Position numbers and translations under genes: made by a program. The notes below the pieces were generated by a model that was not told where the DNA came from, made no database searches, and saw nothing but the letters and a program-made list of their open reading frames with translations. Shown one piece after another: positions 33,136-43,523 of a stretch of DNA of 64,000 nucleotides (positions within the stretch are counted from its first letter, which is position 1; every line of letters begins with the position of its first letter). This DNA is from Rhytidiadelphus loreus (Eukaryota > Streptophyta > Bryopsida > Hypnales > Hylocomiaceae). The stretch is taken from positions 77,395,093-77,459,092 of the forward strand of contig OX344763.1 of assembly GCA_947034895.1 (NCBI GenBank), given 5' to 3'.

Positions 33136-33941
33136 TCATTTTCCACATCTTTGATCATGCGGCAACAAAAGATTGGTGATGTGATGAAGTAGGGGATCGT
33201 CAATTATTCTGTCACAATAGTGAATGCTACCACACTTACAGTAGAAGGACATTACAACATTGACTTTTGGCTTTTCAAACCTACAACCATAATCCCAAGT
33301 GAGCTCTTCAAATGCTGAAATGTTTTCTTGTAGAAAGAATGCAACACGGTACAGTTTAGGATCCTCATTGCCTACCTTGATGAGTACATCAATGAGGTTG
33401 GCATCTTCACATCTACAAAAACAAGCAATATTGAGATTGGACACAACACAATCACAGTAAACCATCATGTTGTACATTATTTATTAGAATCACAAAATAC
33501 AAGTGGAAAATACTTATAGTTTAGAAAACGACTGACAATTTCCTTAACAATGCTATTTATGCACAATGCCACATCATCGGTCGCAAACTCCTTGGATTTC
33601 CAATCAACATCTAGTGCTAACGTGAAAGACTCCGATTTTTCCAATTCTCCAAAAGCCCTCCGCTGCATGAGCTCAGCATTTGTAACGATCTCTCCTACAA
33701 ATTCAAAAAGAAAAGTACCCTTAGAAACTTTCTGCTTCACTCGCAATCCCCAACCCTTCTGTCCAATCCAAAAAACCTCTATGGGAATGCGTAATCCTCT
33801 CTGAACCACTCTGTTATCGCAAGAACTACTGCAGGTGCAAAAATTGTTGCATTCTTGAAGAAGAACCCTATTGGTATGACCAGTGCATGCAAAACCCGGC
33901 TCCAATATACATTGTACAGTGCAGAATGACGTTTCTTCCAT
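33136..33941 (-). CDS. SUVR-type SET domain protein (possible histone lysine methyltransferase), 5' partial
   Basis: Two exons, 33941-33514 and 33412-33136, joined by a 101-bp GT-AG intron in phase 2, give about 234 residues. In order: end of a Cys-rich pre-SET (CNNFCTCSSSCDNRVVQRGL), KGWGLRV, FLFEFVGEIVTNAEL, the N-R motif as RFLNYK|CEDANLIDV across the splice, ELTWDYG, and a post-SET CKCGSIHYC. This matches plant SUVR-like SET proteins, which methylate histone H3 lysine in chromatin. The usual RFINH has Tyr at the His position, which may affect activity. The N-terminal WIYLD and most of the pre-SET are missing, so upstream exons are absent or unrecognised. No stop interrupts it, unlike its neighbours. 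It lies between the 3' ends of the two cassettes, on the strand of copy 2. Confidence 0.7.
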
Positions 33942-34919
33942 TAATACCTACTAAGTGTACAAATCAATGCACAATCAGTATTCCTTGTATAAATTAGTAC
34001 AAAATACATGTTGGTATAGAGAAGAGTAAAACTATATGCTTGCAAAGGTGGAAAAAGAAACCTACACCGCAATGGAATTAGCATTGTCCTCTCAATTCAA
34101 GCAATATTTACATGTTGGTTTAGGATGGAACTCCGTAGACGCCCTTTTTTTGTTTCCTAGCCGGAACTAGGTTGTGGATCCTACTAGTTCGGAACTTTCC
34201 GGTTTTCAGCTACTGGTTCCGAGTTGTTCCTAATTACAGTTTTAGCTTTCCTACCAAGGTGCTATTCTCTAATTCTTATTTTTCGTTCTTAATTCCCTAT
34301 TTGTATGCAAAAATTGAGTTTTTTTCCTACTTTTATTCCTTATATATATTTATTTTTATTTTTTGGATGTTGCATACTTCCACACCAAGAGGGCATGCAA
34401 CAACTTGACTAGCACTCACACAGCACAAAACAGCTGCTTGGGATTGACTAGCAAGGCGGGCAACAACAACTTGACTAGCACTTGCACGACGGGAAACAAC
34501 TACTAACACTATATTCATTTAATCGAGAGAATTCCAGTGAAATGGGAGAGTATAGAAGCACACCACACACAAAGTAAGAACAATTTCATGCCAATAATCT
34601 CAAAAAAGCAAGACATTCACATGCATACAGATTTTTAGAAATGCTAAATTTACAGAGTATATTGCATGAACTATGAAGTTTTAGGCAAAGAAGTGTTATC
34701 AAACCATGAAATATGAATGTATTGGAGGTGATTGATGAAATAAGTGTACGATTCTATCATATATATTCTAATATCCCCCAATGAAGAGCACTATGCTCCA
34801 TGTACGTACGTACGAGGTACTCGTTCGAAATAAAGGGGTATAGAGATCTAATGAACAGCCTTCATATTTGAGTCATATATAACTGTGGAACCCTAACTTC
34901 TAGTGTAGACAAATTCTAA
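33942..34919. other. No supported gene
   Basis: Upstream flank of the SET exons. A short repetition of caacttgactagcact with intervening gacnagc words lies at 34390-34500; otherwise nothing was recognised. Confidence 0.4.
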
Positions 34920-35530
34920 CTCTGTGATATACTCTTGAGCATCTCCAAGGCCTTCAGAATTTCTGGTCCCCAACTGTATTGTTTGTTGTTCCCACCTTCT
35001 TAATAGCATTGTCTTCTTCGCTATTCCTATAACAACCTCCGTTCCCAAGAAACCCAGCTTGGAGTCGAGCACTTGCTACATGAGGATCCGTCCTATTTCC
35101 TCTTGAATCGCTTCACTGAAATAGGAGCATGGGGACATGGAATCATGGGTGGAATGACGGGGACATGAATGGCCGTCTCAATTGCTTCATTTGGAACCTC
35201 GGTCTTCACCTCCAACGAAGACATAGGATAGTTTGCATCTTCATAAAGCTTCCTTTGCATCACTCTATCCAAGGCTGACGGTGAATGTAAGGAAGGCCTT
35301 AGATCCCTTGAGCGCAACGGAGAAGGCGAGCACAACATCGGCACGCGTGGCTTCCGATCCAAAGGGCTGTCAACCACCCCATCCTTAGTGGACTTCATAG
35401 AGAAATCCATAGTGGAATTGGCAATTTGCATTATCCCCAAGAAATTTTCTCGTACTAAAAACTATGTATTGCCCATAGTCCTAGATTGAGTCTACAGATG
35501 CCTGACAAGTGAAATCTTGATTCGTCCCTG
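34920..35530 (-). pseudogene. Cassette gene Z, copy 2
   Basis: Minus-strand paralogue of 29985-30607: ASVDSI, a stop, DYGQYIVFST, ANSTMDFSMKSTKD, CSPSPLRS, RKLYEDANYP, EVKTEVP, then a stop near 35093. Beyond the stop it continues CSTPSWVSWERR and EILKALEMLKS with further breaks. It begins about 250 bp after the end of the FCP1-like copy 2, matching the spacing in copy 1. Confidence 0.5.
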
Positions 35531-35779
35531 TAGACGCATCATTGTTCTTTCACTGCAACGACAAAATAAAATATTAGAAACCTTACTTATACAGATACAA
35601 ACGAAGATAGAATTGAGAGCACGAAGCACAGTCAAGGTATAATCGGTTTCATTCATATGAAGGTCCTGAGAGCTACAAATCAGATTGACCCGCGCTAAAA
35701 TGAAGAAAATAGGTGATTGTTGAACGTCTGTTTCTAAGAATGATACAAATTAGCTCGACCCAAGCTAAACTACATACCT

Positions 35780-36861
35780 CTCAGCTAACTAACACTAGAC
35801 GCCCCTCGCACCACCTCCATTAGCTTCTCGTACTCTCGTCGACCCCTTTCCTCGTACAACATTCTTCTTCCAATTCTTTCCGTGCTACTTGCGCGGAACG
35901 ACTTTAGCCCCCTCTCTCGACTGACGTGCAATCGCTAGAACCAAGGCAACATGACATTAAAGAGGAAAATGTCATTGTCCCCATTCCCCCAATTACTCCA
36001 GGAGTTGGACAATACGACATTCTCTAGCCGGTTCATGATGTACTTTTGCGGACTGTCGTCTACAATGACAATATTCTCAAGGCTAAAGGTCCCTTGCAAG
36101 TCACCAAGAAGCACATCCAGGTTTTTCAGGAAGAGGCTCTTATCAGTGCCCGGTTCCTTATACGAGATCCACCGTCTCACTCTATCCTTGCACTGAATTG
36201 TCTTGTACGAGTCCTGCCCAAGGACGAGGAACAACATTCTTCCATCTCGGAATAGGTGATTGCAAATTTTATCAGTGGTGAATTTTTTCATAGAGCTCCA
36301 CACTGAAACATATGCTATCACTATAAGAAACCCGCATTTTAGTTGGCGTTTTGTAATTTTTCCAGACAGATTTTAGGTGACATCAGAAAAAACAACTTGC
36401 GTTTTTTCTTGTCCAATGTAACATCTAGATGTTACATTGGACGTGAAAAAACACAAGTTGTTTTTTCTGACATCATCTAATATCCACCTGAAAAAATACA
36501 AAACGCCAACTAAAACGTGGGTTTCTTATAGTATATTTTCTCTAACTCCATGAGAAACATGGAGCAATTCGCTCAAATGAACACTCCCTTTGGACCCACA
36601 ATCGCGGGAATTGTGGCGGAGTGCGGCTCCGAGCGATGGATGAACTGCTTGAAAGCCCTTTGGACTTCCAATCCTTGGAGACACAAAAAATCCCATTGAG
36701 GTTCAGGACGACGTTGATCCACTTCTCAGGCACCCCAGACCTCAACAGACGGTGGACAGCCTTGGAGGTTCCCTCACGAGCTAACGTAGGATCAGATTCC
36801 TGCTAACAAACGGACGCACTTGTAGCCAGTTATGATCATGGCACTAGCTCATTGTGGACCT
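35780..36861 (-). pseudogene. Cassette gene FCP1-like, copy 2 (main domain)
   Basis: Minus strand. KWINVVLNLNGIFCVSKDWK aligns with copy 1 but has Asn in place of the first, nucleophilic Asp, which would be expected to abolish phosphatase chemistry. The WVR region is frameshifted. After a miniature element comes EKIAYVSVWSSMKK, LGQDSYKTI, KSLFLKNLD and IVIVDDSPQKYIMN, then a TAG at about 35935 where copy 1 has Gln, and finally GLKSFRASSTERIGRRMLYEE ending near 35780. The upstream side is interrupted by the retrotransposon at 36862. This is the same fold and family as 28606-29766. Confidence 0.65.
36319..36533. mobile_element. CACTA-type miniature element (215 bp) in FCP1-like copy 2
   Basis: Starts CACTATAAGAAACCC and ends GGGTTTCTTATAGTA (last base changed from G), flanked by TAT on both sides (36316-36318 and 36534-36536). 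The two arms of about 105 bp are nearly complementary over their whole length (cattggac, acaacttg and ggcgtttt blocks). Conceptual removal with one TAT gives LEKIAYVSVWSS in frame, matching IEKIAVISVWSS of copy 1. Confidence 0.88.
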
Positions 36862-37171
36862 TGTCAGAATCTGTAATAGTCTAAGATAGATCAAGATAGA
36901 CCAGAAGAAGTTAAAAGTAGTAAAAATTTCAAAAAATTAGGTTAGGAAAAGAGAAATGGAAACAAGTAAATACATAAAAATAGTTTAGACCTAATTCCAG
37001 AGTCAGTACGGGAATATGACGGAACTTGACATCCGGGTAGGATGGATTCAGTAGCCGGAAAGTAGCCGGAACGCAGTCATTAAGATAGTAGCTTACGGCG
37101 CTCGACTAGGGTTCCGTTGCACCACTCTGTAGCTCGCGTTCCCGGTGGAGGGAACTCTAGACCTAGAAGGG

Positions 37172-37179
37172 TATATATA
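37172..37179 (+). promoter_or_regulatory. TATA-like box of the LTR promoter
   Basis: TATATATA within gggtatatatacccc, about 310 bp into the LTR, followed by a pyrimidine-rich stretch (cccctctcctcctcatttc). A good candidate core promoter; unproven. Confidence 0.5.
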
Positions 37180-37261
37180 CCCCTCTCCTCCTCATTTCTT
37201 GCCCTCTTTCAGTTGCTCCGCATCTATTTGTTAGTGAGAGAAAGTGTAGTGAGTTAGGGTT

Positions 37262-39137
37262 ACGAAGATAGGATCGAGAGGTGAGACGGATGGCGGTAGT
37301 AAATACTTGGTATACGGTAACAACCCGAAAACTAAGTCCGGTGATCCCTACGGATCCGACCCACCTGAGGTAGTTAGAGGACAACTTGAAGATGATAGGT
37401 TGTGCAGGTTTTCTAAAGAAGCCCTAGAACGTCCAGAGTGATGAGGTCCTCAGGGAGTTGGCGGAGGGCGCACCGAACCAATACAATCAGACAGTACGTG
37501 GACATCTGGACCAGTGGACAGAGCAACTCTGGGTGGAAGTTTACGACTTTTCGGAACATGAAGACAAATTCGCCACATGGACGGATCAGTACCACTTGCA
37601 TAAGTTCGCGAACCCGCCGCACGCAAAGGAAGGATACGCGATCAAGGATTGCCAAGACGAGCGGCACAAGCGGTTGCTCTAGTTCCTACTTCCGATCTTG
37701 TACTCGGACAAGAGTTCCCGGGTTATGGTCACGATGGCCAACACCATCTTTGGGGCGTTCCAAGACCGGATTGTGCACTAAGGGAGGGTCATGGCAAACG
37801 TCGTTGGAAGGTGTACCGGGAATTTGGCGAAGAACAAGCCGAACCCGCTCAGCACCTACCTGCTCCACATATACCAGTACCGGGAGTTGTTGATGGAAGA
37901 GGAGGCGATGGATTACGAAACTGGGTTGGTGATGCTACAGTGCAACTACTCGGATGATGAGGATCCAGAGATCCAGGAGTTAGACGACGAGGAGGAGGAC
38001 GACAAACCGGAAGTGAAGGAAGAAAAGGTAGAGCCGGAGGTGAAGGAGGTGAAGGAAGATCAGGAGGAGGCATCCGCAAGTTGGAGATGGAAGTTTAGGG
38101 ATCTGGCAACTAGAGGTAAACTTCTAGGACCCTCCCTCACGCAGGATCTGAAGACCTGGAAAAGACCACGCTTCTTCGATGCCGGAGAAGAGTGGATCCG
38201 GACCGCGAAGATGTATCACGATCGGCTCGCCGACATCGTGTTGGAGGCGGCGGACGTTATGCAGTGCGATCCGGAGAAGCTGGTGGACGTGCTGAAGGCG
38301 CTACCTCCGGAGAAGGAGTAGGACGACATGAGGACAGAAATCCGGAACCTGAAGAAGGAACAGGAGGAGCTAACCTCCAAGCTCCACTAGACGGAAGGGA
38401 AGTTGCACCAGTCCCAGCAGGCAGTGCAGAAAGCCTATCGGGCAATGCAAACGTTCTAGAAATGGATCGTGAGCCCTGCCAACCTATACAACAAGGTAGC
38501 CCTGTACAACGAAATGAAGAATTCTTCCGCACCATTCACCAACACCAAGATCGTCCAGGTTATGGTAGAAATGGCTGGCCGGATGGAGATGTCTCTAAAG
38601 GAGTTCCAGGCACTAATGGCGAACATGGACCCGAACAAGCCCCTAGACTTTGGCGGCTTTTCGGAACTTCCGGACCTCATCGGAACTCCACTGCCGCAAT
38701 CGGAAGTCTCACCAGCAAAGCGTAAGGGTCAGTTTGGGTCGCTGATAAACATCGTGACCGGAGGACAGAGTCCCCCATTTCAGGATATGGGGATACCAGT
38801 CCGGAGTAGTCTGAATGCCCGGATCGAACTTGTGCAAAATCCAGCACGCATGCATCCAGAGCAGTTCGAGGAGATATATACTCCTCTACCCAACCAAGCT
38901 CCCAAACCAGATCCTATCCACATAGAGATTTCGGAGGAGGTGGAGGAAGATCCGAAATCCCTGGACAAGGCGGACAAATCCTTGGTCCATACGGATGACA
39001 CGGAGTCGGATAGTCCCTCATCCCGGAAGACCTCGATCACCACCCGGGCGTCCCTCCGGACACCACAAGGGAAGCCAAGCACTTGGGGACAATTAGGATT
39101 CGATAGTAGTTCCAAAAAACAACGGAAGGGAAAATAG
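37262..39137 (+). pseudogene. LTR-embedded ORF, copy 2 (function unknown)
   Basis: Homologous over its length to the minus-strand frame in the solo LTR (11023-12815). Blocks: VRGQLEDD, DEVLRELA, VEVYDF, HKFANPPHAKEGYAIKDCQD, RRL-type helix with a stop, FLLPILYSD, ANTIFGA, an acidic EEEDDKPEVKEE region, a coiled-coil region with stops near 38320, 38388 and 38457, PANLYNKVALYNEMKN, and a Ser/Pro-rich tail ending in KKQRKGK. Two frame changes (about 37438 and 37770) and several stops make it non-functional as it stands. Its position between a TATA-like box and an AATAAA, all inside one LTR, suggests an independent transcription unit. Confidence 0.6.
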
Positions 39138-39391
39138 GTAGTTTAAAGTTAGACTAGTAGTTTTGGCAGTTGCTGATTTTGTAAAACTGGAATCCGGGTC
39201 TTCATGCAGATTCCGGATCCCGGATTTCTAGGCTTTTATTCAGTTATCTTATCCTTCTGGATTTTTAGGGTAGTTTAGGATTGGACGGAGCAATTCTTAT
39301 CGCGAGATTTCCAGCATGTGGTTTTCTTTTAAAAGGGAGGGCCCGCATGTGGTCCCTCATTCCTTTTCTTGCTATTCCGTTTTTATTGAGC

Positions 39392-39397
39392 AATAAA
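39392..39397 (+). promoter_or_regulatory. AATAAA polyadenylation-like signal in the LTR
   Basis: AATAAA about 255 bp after the end of the LTR reading frame, followed by T-rich sequence. Plausible 3' end signal of LTR transcripts. Confidence 0.4.
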
Positions 39398-40246
39398 TAT
39401 ATTTTTGCATTATCTGTCTTTTTATTCATTGTCTGAGTTTTTCATGTGTGTCCTTGCTTTACTTTTGCTTGTGTGTATAAGGGTGTTAAGGGCATATTTG
39501 AAGGATTGGGTTGAAGAGTAGAGAGGTGGTAAAAAGAAATCCGAATTCAAGGTTCTACCGGATCTGTTAAGTGTGTGAGTCTAGGGAAGGGACTTAGAAT
39601 TGTGAAGGAGGAGTTGTGCATAATCCGGAGTTAGTGGTGTAGGTGCGAGTCCAGAAGGCCGAGGAGGGTTTCATACGGAGATAAGCAACCACCTGTGGAA
39701 AACCCCCGCTCACCTGGAAGGTCTGCCGACCTCCGGATCAAGTCCAAGTCCTAGTACCAGACCCCCTCTCAGTTTCCGGGTAGTTCTGTATCTGTCGTTG
39801 TAGTAAGGAGAGACGGGTTGCATTCTGAGTGACCTACTTTTGGAGTATTCCGGGAGTTGTGAGAGTGGACCAATCCGTACCTTGTTTATAACGGAAAGTA
39901 ATTGTATGTCCGTGACATTAGAAAGTTAGAGTTTGTGTGAGAACAAGGAGTGGTGATGTCCCTACCCCTCGTAAAAGAGCAATTGAGGACACTCTAAGGA
40001 TAAAACAGAGGTACAACAAACCGGTTGGGAGTTACACATCTGGTGATGGGTGAGATCCGGATCCGGTAGTGAGTCCAAAAAGTAGTAGAATCCGAGTGAG
40101 GAGTGAGATTTGGAGTGATTTTTGTTAAACCACATTAGAAGGAGTTTAAAACACCCTCTGGGGTTCCCTGGGACGATATTCCATGTCATCTTACCATGTA
40201 GTTGTAGTTAAGAGCGCTTACTACCGTATTGTGCATACGACACTTT

Positions 40247-40264
40247 TGGCACCGCTGCCGGGGA
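40247..40264 (+). promoter_or_regulatory. Primer-binding site, tRNA-Asp type
   Basis: TGGCACCGCTGCCGGGGA lies 4 nt after the LTR end. It differs by two bases from the TGGCGCCGTTGCCGGGGA site of plant gypsy elements primed by tRNA-Asp. Confidence 0.8.
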
Positions 40265-40366
40265 TTCTGAGTGCATGTTTTGGATTCCAGAAATAGTCCG
40301 GATGAAAAATTAAAAAGATTTTTAAATTGAGGACCAGTCGTGGGGAGTAATCTGGTACTTTGCTTC

Positions 40367-42249
40367 ATGAGTAGGCCTCAAGGACGAAAAACACCCGGAC
40401 GACGTTCAGAAAGATTAGGAGAGTCGTCTAGGAGAGTCGTCTAGGAGAGTAGTACACGAGATCAGAGCGTCCGGACTAGAAGAAGACATTGTTGTTGTCC
40501 CTCGTCAGAACGTTAGGACGGAGTCTACTCCGGAAAGGGTTGTTGGACTGGAGAAGATATAGTTCCGGAACTTATAGTGGAGCCGGATAAGGCACCGACT
40601 TTGTCAAGAGAGGATCAATCCTCCAAGGAGCCAGAAACCATAATGGCTACTACGCGCTTGAGGTATAATAGGTTCCGTGGAGACGGTGTTAAGGATGTTG
40701 ATGACTGGATGGGAGAATTTGAGGCTACCTCGGTAGCTAATCAAGAGAATCCGGCATCCAGACCAAGAATTTTTTAAGGGTTACTCAAGAAAGAAGCTCT
40801 AAGATGGTACCAAGGCATTCCGGATGAAATCCGAGATGATTGGGACCACCTCAAGGAATCATTCCTCCAAACGTGTAGGGAAGTTGGAGGGGAAGCCAAA
40901 GCTTTGGGTAGGTTGAATAAGGTCACCATGTGCCCCAACAAATCAGTACGGAAGTATGGGAAGAGGGTGAAGGACCTGATCAAGAAATTGACCATCGATG
41001 TAGCTCCTAGCATAGAAGTCGAGTGGTATATGGCAGGATTTCCGAAAGAGATGGCTTTTCAAATCCGGCAAGCGAGACCTACAACCTTGCTCGCAGCTAT
41101 GGAGTCGGCACAGAATTACGAGAACTCAGGCCAGTCCCTGCGGAGATCTATCAAGAGGAGCGATCAATTGAACAAGAGCAGACACAAGAAGCACAAGAAG
41201 AAGGAGAGGCAGAGACACAAGTATTCCAACTCGGAAACACCAAGTTCCGGAACCAGATCTGATTCATCCGTCACGAACTCCAACAATTCCACCACCGAGG
41301 CGAAGTCTTCCAGTTACAAGAAATTCACGAGGAGCAAGATCGGGAAGATCAACTGGAAAGTTGTGAAGGTGAAGGTAGAGGGTGATGACTCCAAGAAGTT
41401 TATGAAGAGTGTCCAAGAGTCATTGAACGCAATCAAGGTCAACTTGGCTGATAACCAAATGCCCAGACGGACGGTACCAACCACTCGGGCGAATGTATGG
41501 TGTGCCCGATGCGGAAGACCTGGTCATTATGCAAGCGAGTGCCCCCATGTATCACAAAAACAAGTTCATTTCGTAGACGAAGAAGGGGTGTTTTTTAGAC
41601 TACCGGAACCGAAAAAGTATGAAGAGCCAATCAATCTGGTGTTCCAGGTCCAAGCGGGATATAGACGAGGGAAGATTCCACAGCAACTAATTCAGACAAA
41701 TGTCAATCCACACATGACACATGTCAAACCAAGCCAAGGTAATTACCCTCCTACCAGGTTTCCACCTGGCTGTTGTTTCAATTGTAGAAGTCCTCTACAT
41801 TATGCCAATACTTGTCCCTACAAAGGACATGGATAGGGCATGCCTTTGCTACTTCCTTGTCAAAATTGTGGTGAGTACGGACACAAATGTGATGAATGTC
41901 CTAGACCCCAGCAGACTTGAACTATCTACAAACAGGTAGAAGCTCCACCACAAGAGCATACGGCTCTCAATTACGCATCATCTGTCGGAATTGGAAATTC
42001 CGGAAAATGACAACCAAGGGTGGAACTTCCGGAAAGTAGAAAAGAGACTGTTCAGAAAATCACAACCCGGAGTTCCACCAGGAACCGGAAAGATAGACAT
42101 AGGAATAGAAACCGTGGGAGTCATAGTTCTGGAACCATGCGACCGGAACATGTAACGAGTGATTTTGATCACTCAGTAGGAATAGATCCACTCTTAGCAA
42201 AGGTAGTTAGAGAAGTATCACATCAACCATTGTCTATCGATGTTAGTTA
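40367..42249 (+). pseudogene. Retrotransposon gag with three zinc knuckles, broken
   Basis: Starts at ATG 40367 (MSRPQGRKTP). A 13-bp phrase (agagtcgtctagg) tandemly repeated at about 40430-40455 disrupts the frame. From about 40577 the capsid-type domain follows (RFRGDGVKDVDDWMGEFE, stop near 40777, LLKKEALRWYQGIPDE), then a Lys/Ser-rich linker. Three CX2CX4HX4C knuckles follow: CARCGRPGHYASEC, CFNC...HYANTC with Leu before His, and CQNCGEYGHKCDEC after a stop at 41834. This is the nucleic-acid-packaging protein of Ty3/gypsy elements. Several stops make it inactive. Confidence 0.8.
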
Positions 42250-42329
42250 GGAAGTACGGAAGGATCTCTAAGATTCCATCCCACTTCCGGAGATTCCAAG
42301 GAAGAAGGGTGACATATGACGAGGTTCTG

Positions 42330-43107
42330 GTTTTCATTAATTCGAACAACAAGGTCGATGAGTATAACATCATCTAAGATATTGAGGACCAGAAGGCCAA
42401 CACCACCATCGGACAACTCCTACACGATAATCTGAATTATCAGAAGTTAATCCAGGAGGTGTGGACCAAGAAAAAGAGGAAACGGCTAAAACTTCCAACT
42501 GTAGCTATCAACTTCTCTCAAGTGGAAGATTACAGAGCTCCTGAACTGGAGGTAGAAGTTGGAGGATGTACCATATCCAGCGTCCTAGTTGATGGAGGTT
42601 CTAGAGTTAATCTTATGCTTGAAGACACTGCATTTGACCTTGGGTACACATTGTTCCAAACGACGGATCAAATCTTACGTATGGCAGATCAGTCACGTGT
42701 ACATCCGGTTGGAAGACTTTCACAAGTACCAACCCGAATAGGAAAGGAGACTTATCTCCTTAACTACATAATAATCCGAGTAACTAAAGGGAGACCGTTC
42801 CCTATGCTACTCAGAAGACCCTGGCTATACTTAGCCAAAGTTCTTGTGGACTAGGGATCCAAGGAATTCGTGGTGGGAAGGCCTTCCATCCGTATCCCTT
42901 GGAAACACATGGACCACTTGGGGGAGACCAGTGAGTCGGACGGGTACACTACTGATTGGTCAGATACGGAAGATACGGACTCCACCACCACCTATTTTAC
43001 AGCTATCACAGAAGTTGATTTCGACTTTTTAGATCCCGTAGAAGAACTCGCTACAAAAGAACCAGAGCCTATCATTAAGCTAGAAGATAGATCTATGGGT
43101 GAGGAGT
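42330..43107 (+). pseudogene. Retropepsin-like protease region, truncated pol
   Basis: From about 42459 the frame reads VAINFSQVEDY, VLVDGGSRVNLM (the aspartic protease D-x-G segment in a DGG form often seen in plant elements) and RPFPMLLRRPWL. A TAG lies at 42852-42854, followed by GSKEFVVGRPS and an acidic tail ending at 43107. Reverse transcriptase and integrase do not follow; the 3' LTR remnant starts immediately. Confidence 0.7.
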
Positions 43108-43518
43108 GAGACATTAGAGGAGATTTCAGTCTCGTGGAGGGCCGTTTCAAGCACTTCCTGACGCTAGTTCCCAGCAGTCCCTGCGAACGCCAGCGCTGCC
43201 ACGTCACCGTTTTAAAAAAAAAATTAAAAAAAAAAAAAAAATCTTCTTAAAATGCAAAAAAAAATAAAAAAAAAATGACGTGGTAGTCTCCAATCCACGT
43301 CACTATGCTGCGGGAGCGCAATTCCCGCGTTGGGAACAGAATGGGAACTCGCAGCCCTTCGGCAGCCTGAAATCTCCTCTAATGTTTGGAATGATTTACG
43401 TTAAACCAGATTAGAAGGAGTTTAGAACACCCTCTGGGGTTCCTTGGGACAATATTCTGTGTCATCTTACCACGTAGTTGTGGTTAAGAGCACTTACTTC
43501 CGTACTGCGCATACGACA
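43098..43518 (+). repeat. Remnant of the 3' LTR, split by a miniature element
   Basis: gtgaggagtgaga before the miniature element and tttggaatg...ACGACA after it together match the last approximately 145 bp of the 5' LTR (from gtgaggagtgaga near 40098). The other 3.2 kb of the LTR is missing, so the deletion removed most of pol and the LTR body. Confidence 0.75.
43112..43384. mobile_element. Miniature inverted-repeat element, 273 bp, in the 3' LTR
   Basis: Perfect 18-bp terminal inverted repeats CATTAGAGGAGATTTCAG and its complement. The interior has A-rich runs (43214-43277) and cacgtca/tgacgtgg arms. Comparison with the intact 5' LTR shows insertion between gtgaga and tttgg with no target duplication. 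The superfamily was not determined. Confidence 0.8.
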
Positions 43519-43523
43519 GACCT

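Larger units (their letters stand above)
36862..40242 (+). repeat. 5' LTR, 3.38 kb, containing an ORF
   Basis: Left limit from TG plus the target duplication; right limit from identity with the element's 3' end and the primer-binding site 4 nt later. It contains a TATA-like box (37172), the reading frame 37262-39137 and AATAAA at 39392. Very long LTRs exist in plants, but a coding unit inside the LTR is unusual. Confidence 0.75.
36862..43518 (+). mobile_element. Ty3/gypsy-like LTR retrotransposon, internally deleted
   Basis: 6657 bp with 5-bp target duplication GACCT (36857-36861, 43519-43523), TGTCAG at the start and ACGACA at the end. Order: a 3.38-kb 5' LTR, primer-binding site, gag with zinc knuckles, protease, then a short remnant of the 3' LTR. 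Reverse transcriptase, RNase H and integrase are absent. The shared LTR tails (40115-40242 and 43391-43518) differ at about 15 of 130 positions by eye, suggesting an old insertion. It lies in cassette copy 2, between its first exon region and the FCP1 domain. Confidence 0.85.

Noticed and set aside
38257..39115. Minus-strand frames across the LTR gene
   Set aside because: Antisense of the plus-strand LTR frame, which has homology with the solo LTR copy.
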